Notes under the pieces: generated by a model
What the model was told of the DNA's origin: nothing
The model's input: only the letters and a program-made list of their open reading frames with translations
The model's database searches: none
Program-made: the position numbers and the translations under genes
NCBI GenBank assembly: GCA_030704615.1
Contig: CM060734.1
Span: forward strand, 20,462,001-20,522,000
Origin: Takakia lepidozioides
Lineage: Eukaryota > Streptophyta > Takakiopsida > Takakiales > Takakiaceae
Reading direction: 5' to 3'
DNA length: 60,000 nt
Shown here: positions 55,826-60,000 of the stretch, one piece after another
Layout of the letters: the number at the start of each line of letters is the position of its first letter
Position numbering within the stretch: position 1 is the stretch's first letter

Positions 55826-56730
55826 CACACCCCTACCAACAGAGAGTCGATGTCCTCATCGACTTGTCGTTTTGTAGAAACGAACATCCAAGTTGTGGCG
55901 TCCTACATCAAGGAGTTTGTTTCCGTATCATGGCGTCCCATGGCAAAGAACCAAACCCCACACTTGACTCTACTCTCCACTAGCTAGTTCGGCCGACTTC
56001 CTCCAAGTCCCGGCCAAGGGTGGAGCCTCTCAAGCTCCTCCCAGTGCACTCTTCTTGGCCTACTTCAAGGCCAAGGAACGATCCTCCTTGAGGATCGAAT
56101 CGCCTTACCGCAACAACATTGCTTGCGACCGCTCATGATGCCGCTTTTGGCATCACCTTGAGCAAGGGTTCACCTGGAACCCTCTTTGACTAGGAAGATA
56201 ACCTTGAACCAACCGTGCGCCCCAATCACTACAATTGGGTCCGCCTTGGAATGCTGGCCTGAAGTACGGGAACACGCCGAAGCCGCACTACGACTTCGTC
56301 CCGAGGCTACACGATTATAGTACGTGAACGGAAGCACGTAGCTTCCGCGTTAGCCCGCACTACAAAGCAACCCCCTCGGTAGCGCAGTTATAGTACGCGC
56401 ACGCGCCAGGTGCGCACTAGCACGTGAACTCCCAAAGAAGTCGCAAGTTTTCTTGCCCCTTGGATGGGGGTCATCCGATTTCGGCACTACGCAAACACAC
56501 GATTAACCCAATTTACCTCTCCCACTTTTATAAGCTAGCATGCATTCTACACACTAGCCAACCATACCATGCATCACCATTCCAAACAAAATAGGACGCA
56601 CAACATTTGGAACCCATTTCCTTTATAACAAATTTTTGTACAATACAAGTTTTTGTAATCGGATTCCTAAGCTAGCTAAGCCGGGCTAAGCATGCATTTC
56701 CTCCCCCACGCTCCAAGGTTGATGTCCCCA
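55826..56730 (-). other. E6 3' noncoding region with serial hairpins
   Basis: Same noncoding tail as E5 with the five inverted repeats. The second reads GATCCTC-CTT-GAGGATC (near 56080), i.e. a loop change with the stem kept. No gene is seen. Confidence 0.85.
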
Positions 56731-59700
56731 TCAACGTTTCTTCCGCTTTTGAGGTCGCCCTTCGAAAGCTGCAACCGCCTCGGATGCGTTTCTCATTTCT
56801 GAGGCACGCACCCAAGATGCCTCCACATGATGATAGCCCTTCCATTTCACGAGATACTCCGTTTCTCGGTTCTTGAACCTCCTCGACTTAAGTATTGTCT
56901 CCACCTCGTACTCAGGTTCATTTTCATGATCCAATAGCATAGGTGGCGGACGCAACACTTGATGTCGATTCGGACGCGCTTCATCTTTGAAGTAAGGCTT
57001 CAAAAGGGAGACATGGAATACTGGGTGCACCTTGCTGTTTGCCGGCAGCTCCAATTCATACACATCCTCATTCATAACCTTCCGAATGCGAAAGGGTCCC
57101 GCATACGGAGGTACGAACTTCGGACTCACTTCCGGAGGTAGTCGGAAATTCTTGATGTTCAACCAGACCTCAGTGCCTGCCTCAAACTTCACTTCCCTCC
57201 GCTTCCGTTTCCTAGCTTTGGCAATGTTGTACTTTGCGAGCTTCAACAAACGCTCGCGTTCTTCCAGTACCGCCGCTACTGCCGGTTCCTCAACGTCCTG
57301 GGCGGCCCAACTTGTCGGCACCAGCGGTGCTTTTCCATAGACCAATACGAAAGGAGAAACTCCCGTTGCGGAGTGTTCTGTGTTATTATAACAGAACTCT
57401 GCCGCGTCTAAGTGTTCCATCCAGTCTGACTGGTCTGCCGACACGTAATTCCGCAAGAATTGCTTCACTACGGAATTCACTCTTTCCGTTTGGCCGTCCA
57501 TCGTAGGTCGGAAGGCGGTGCTCATCTTCAGCCTCGTCCCTATCTTCTTCCAAAGTGTCCTCCAAAATTTACTCGTAAACTTTGGATCGCGATCTGAGAC
57601 AATATCCTTCGGGACTCCATGATGCTTTAAGACGTGGGCGAAGTAAAGTCGCCCTGTCTCCTGCGCCGTTGCCGTCTCCTTGGTGGGGATGAAATGGCCC
57701 ATTTTACTGAACCTATCCACCACCACCATGATTGCATCGAATCCTTTTGACAGCGGCATAGCAGTCATGAAATCCATCGAGACGCTTTCCCAAGTCCCCT
57801 CTGGAATCGGCAAGGGTTGTAACAGCCCCGCTTGTTTTTTGTACTCGCTCCGGTTTTGTTGGCATGTGGTGCATGTCTTGACATACTCCTCTGCCTCCTC
57901 CCTCAGTTTGGGCCAGAAATACTCTTTCTTCAAGAGTGCCGCAGTGCGCTTGGCTCCGCCGTGGCCCGCAAGCGGGCTATCATGGCATTCTCTCAAGAGG
58001 CTATCTCTGATCCCTCCCTTTGGCACATAGAGACGTTTTTGCTTATACCGGAGCAGTCCATTTTGCAAGTGGAACTGCGATTTAACCCCCATCCTCAAGT
58101 CCTGCATCACGGACTTCGCCAGCTCATCCTTCCGGTAAGCCTTCCGGATCTTCCTTTGGAGCGTCGTCTCGCCCTTGTACACCAACAAGAGCTGCTGCTT
58201 TCTACTTAAAGCATCGGCCACCACGTTGTCTCGTCCTGGTTTGTACTGGATATCCACGTCGAACACCGCCAAAGTATCTTGCCACCTAAGTTGTTTTGGG
58301 GACAACTTGGGCTGCGTGGCAAAATACTTCACCGTGACATTGTCCGTGAACACCTTCACTGGGTTGGAACCAACATAGTGGCGCCAAAGCTCAAGACAGT
58401 GCACCACCGCCTTCATCTCTTTTTCGTGCGTCGGCCACCGTCGCTCCACTTCATTCAGTTTCTTACTTTCGTAAGCCACTGGACGTTCATCTTGCATAAG
58501 TACACCCCCAATTGCGAAGTCCGACGCATCTGTATGAATCTCAAATGGACGATCGAACTCCGGGATTTTCAAGACTGGAGCTTCCGCCATCCGCTGCTTC
58601 AATTCAGCAAAAGCTTGGCCACAAAATGTGTTGCATACCCAGACTTTGGATTTACACAGAAGGTCCGACAGCGGCCCCGCGATCTTGGCGAAATTTCTCA
58701 CATACTTCCGGTAATAGGAGGCGAGTCCTAGGAAGGATCACACTCCCGGGACCGAAGTCGGAGGCTCCCAGTCCAAGATCGCCCTCACCTTTCTGTCATC
58801 CATTTTGATCCCCTCCTGCGTAATCACATGCCCCAAGAACTCCACTTTCGTGACCCCGAATTCGCATTTTGAAGCTTTGGCGTACAGCTTCCCTTCCCGC
58901 AACTTTTGGAACACCCTTTTGAGGTGCTCCAGGTGCTCCTCCTTTGTTTTCGAGTACACCAAGATGTCGTCGATGTACACGATCACAAAGTCATCCAACC
59001 ACTCCTGAAAAAGGCTGTTCATCAGCGTGCTAAAGGTCGCCGGTGCATTAGTGAGCCCAAAAGGCATCACCAAGAACTCATATGAACCATACCTTGTCCT
59101 GCACGCGGTCTTCTCCTCATCTCCTTCCGCCACCCGAATTTGATGATAGCCGGAGCGCAAGTCGATCCGGCTGAAATACTTCGCTCCTGCCAACCGGTCG
59201 AAAAGATCGTCGATCCTTGGCAAAAGGTACCGGTTTTTAATAGTCACCTTATTCAAAGCCCTGTAATCGACACACATCCGCAGCGTCCCATCCTTCTTGT
59301 CTGCGAATAGCACCGGGGCTCCGTAAGGTGACTTACTCGGCCGGATGTATCCCTTTGACATTAGATCCTTGAGCTGAGTCTTCAGCTCGACCAACTCTCT
59401 GTGGCTCAACCGGTAGGGCGCCTTGGCAGGCGGTTCTGATCCCGGTATCACCTCGATCTTGTGGTCAACTCCTCTTCGCGGTGGCAAGCCGCTTGGTAAA
59501 TCCTCCGGCATCACATCCTGTTATTTCTCCAAAATCCCCTTGATCCAATCTGGGCTCGGCTCCCCATCGCCTTCTCCCTTCACTTCTCTAATGTAAAGCA
59601 AAAACTGGGACTCGTGTGCCTCCTCCACGGCCCACTCTTTTGCTGACAGAAGGTTTATTCGCCCTCCCACGGATTTTGGCGTTTCCGACACTCGTAAAAC

Positions 59701-60000
59701 CTCGCCACCATTCCCACATGGCAGCGTGACTACTCTCTTGCGGCCATCTATGACCGCTCCGGATTTGCTCAAAAAGGTCATCCCCAAAATGAGATCCACT
59801 CCATCGATCTCGCAGATGGTGAAGTTATCACGTCCCTCCCAACTCCCCAGTTGAAGAGGAACATCAAACGCCAACCTAGTCGCCAACTGAGGTTCTCCTT
59901 TGGCAGAGCGCACCTCAATAGAGGCCCCCACGTCACTTGTCGGGAGTCCCAACTTTCGCGCCGCCGCCGGCGTCATGAAGGAGTGCGACCCTCCTGTGTC
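56731..60000 (-). pseudogene. E6 gag-pol, protease to chromodomain, two premature stops
   Basis: From the right edge: protease end ([11 protein letters not shown]), reverse transcriptase ([10 protein letters not shown] near 58965), RNase H ([12 protein letters not shown]), integrase with Asp, Asp, Glu in [16 protein letters not shown] and DGQTERVNS, and chromodomain (YEVETILKSRRF, VKWKGYHHVEASW). The Tyr codon of EKYQDV is TAA at about 59518, and an Arg codon ahead of SFLGLASYY is TGA at about 58736. Seven residues (YERQANR) are missing in the integrase tail near 57207. Otherwise the frame matches E5. Confidence 0.92.

Larger units (their letters stand above)
55100..60000 (-). mobile_element. 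E6: Ty3/gypsy chromovirus, cut by the right window edge
   Basis: Minus-strand element with 3' LTR 55100-55825, noncoding tail and most of pol within the window; gag and the 5' LTR lie beyond 60000. Two stop mutations and a 21-bp in-frame deletion distinguish it from E5, but overall it is close to E5 and probably young. Confidence 0.94.

Overview
The window looks like nuclear DNA of a streptophyte, i.e. a land plant or a close algal relative. The one clear host gene (46653-50100) is an intron-bearing UBA-UAS-UBX protein of the plant PUX10 / animal FAF2 (UBXD8) type. The repeats are chromodomain Ty3/gypsy elements primed by initiator-Met tRNA, a Mutator-like (MULE) transposon, a tRNA-derived SINE and a TA-flanked MITE. 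The species cannot be named from sequence alone.

Layout. About 80% of the window is transposable elements. One chromovirus family, with LTRs of about 725 bp (TGTCGC...GCGACA), is present six times, called E1-E6 here. E1 (minus, 1-6153) runs off the left edge and E6 (minus, 55100-60000) runs off the right edge. Between them lies a nested stack, 7871-44512. E2 (plus) is the outermost element. It was hit by an 11.4-kb DNA transposon (10024-21418, 9-bp target duplication) and by E3 (plus, 21626-40540, target duplication CCCAG). E3 was in turn hit by E4 (minus, 25438-30690, CAAGC) and E5 (minus, 32096-39064, TGCAT). By eye the LTR pairs differ by roughly 3% (E2), 2% (E3) and 0.4% (E5), which matches the nesting order. 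E5 keeps one uninterrupted gag-pol frame of 1520 codons from Gag to chromodomain; the other five copies are broken by stops, frameshifts or deletions.

The most unusual object is the 10024-21418 transposon. It carries two divergent genes. One is a MULE transposase (minus strand, GCM/WRKY-like zinc region, DDE core, SWIM finger). The other is an intron-rich companion (plus strand, 14978-20747) whose product appears to join a ParB/sulfiredoxin-like motif (DGNHRLLA) to a permuted, bacterial-type DNA-methyltransferase-like domain (motif IV position first, SAM-binding motif later). Two introns of that companion gene hold 13 near-palindromic boxes. One box has changed in both arms so that symmetry is kept. 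This suggests, but does not prove, a self-recognition or self-modification system comparable in layout to the anti-silencing modules of other MULEs. Both genes in this copy are damaged.

The host island, 44513-55099, holds a 716-bp MITE containing a SINE, then the PUX10-like gene (four exons, 527 aa), then a GC-rich array of palindromic 'GCGACCCCC-GGGGGTCG' units bounded by long G and C runs, and then a scrambled remnant of a second Ty3/gypsy family whose integrase ends in a PHD finger. E6 lies immediately beyond this remnant.
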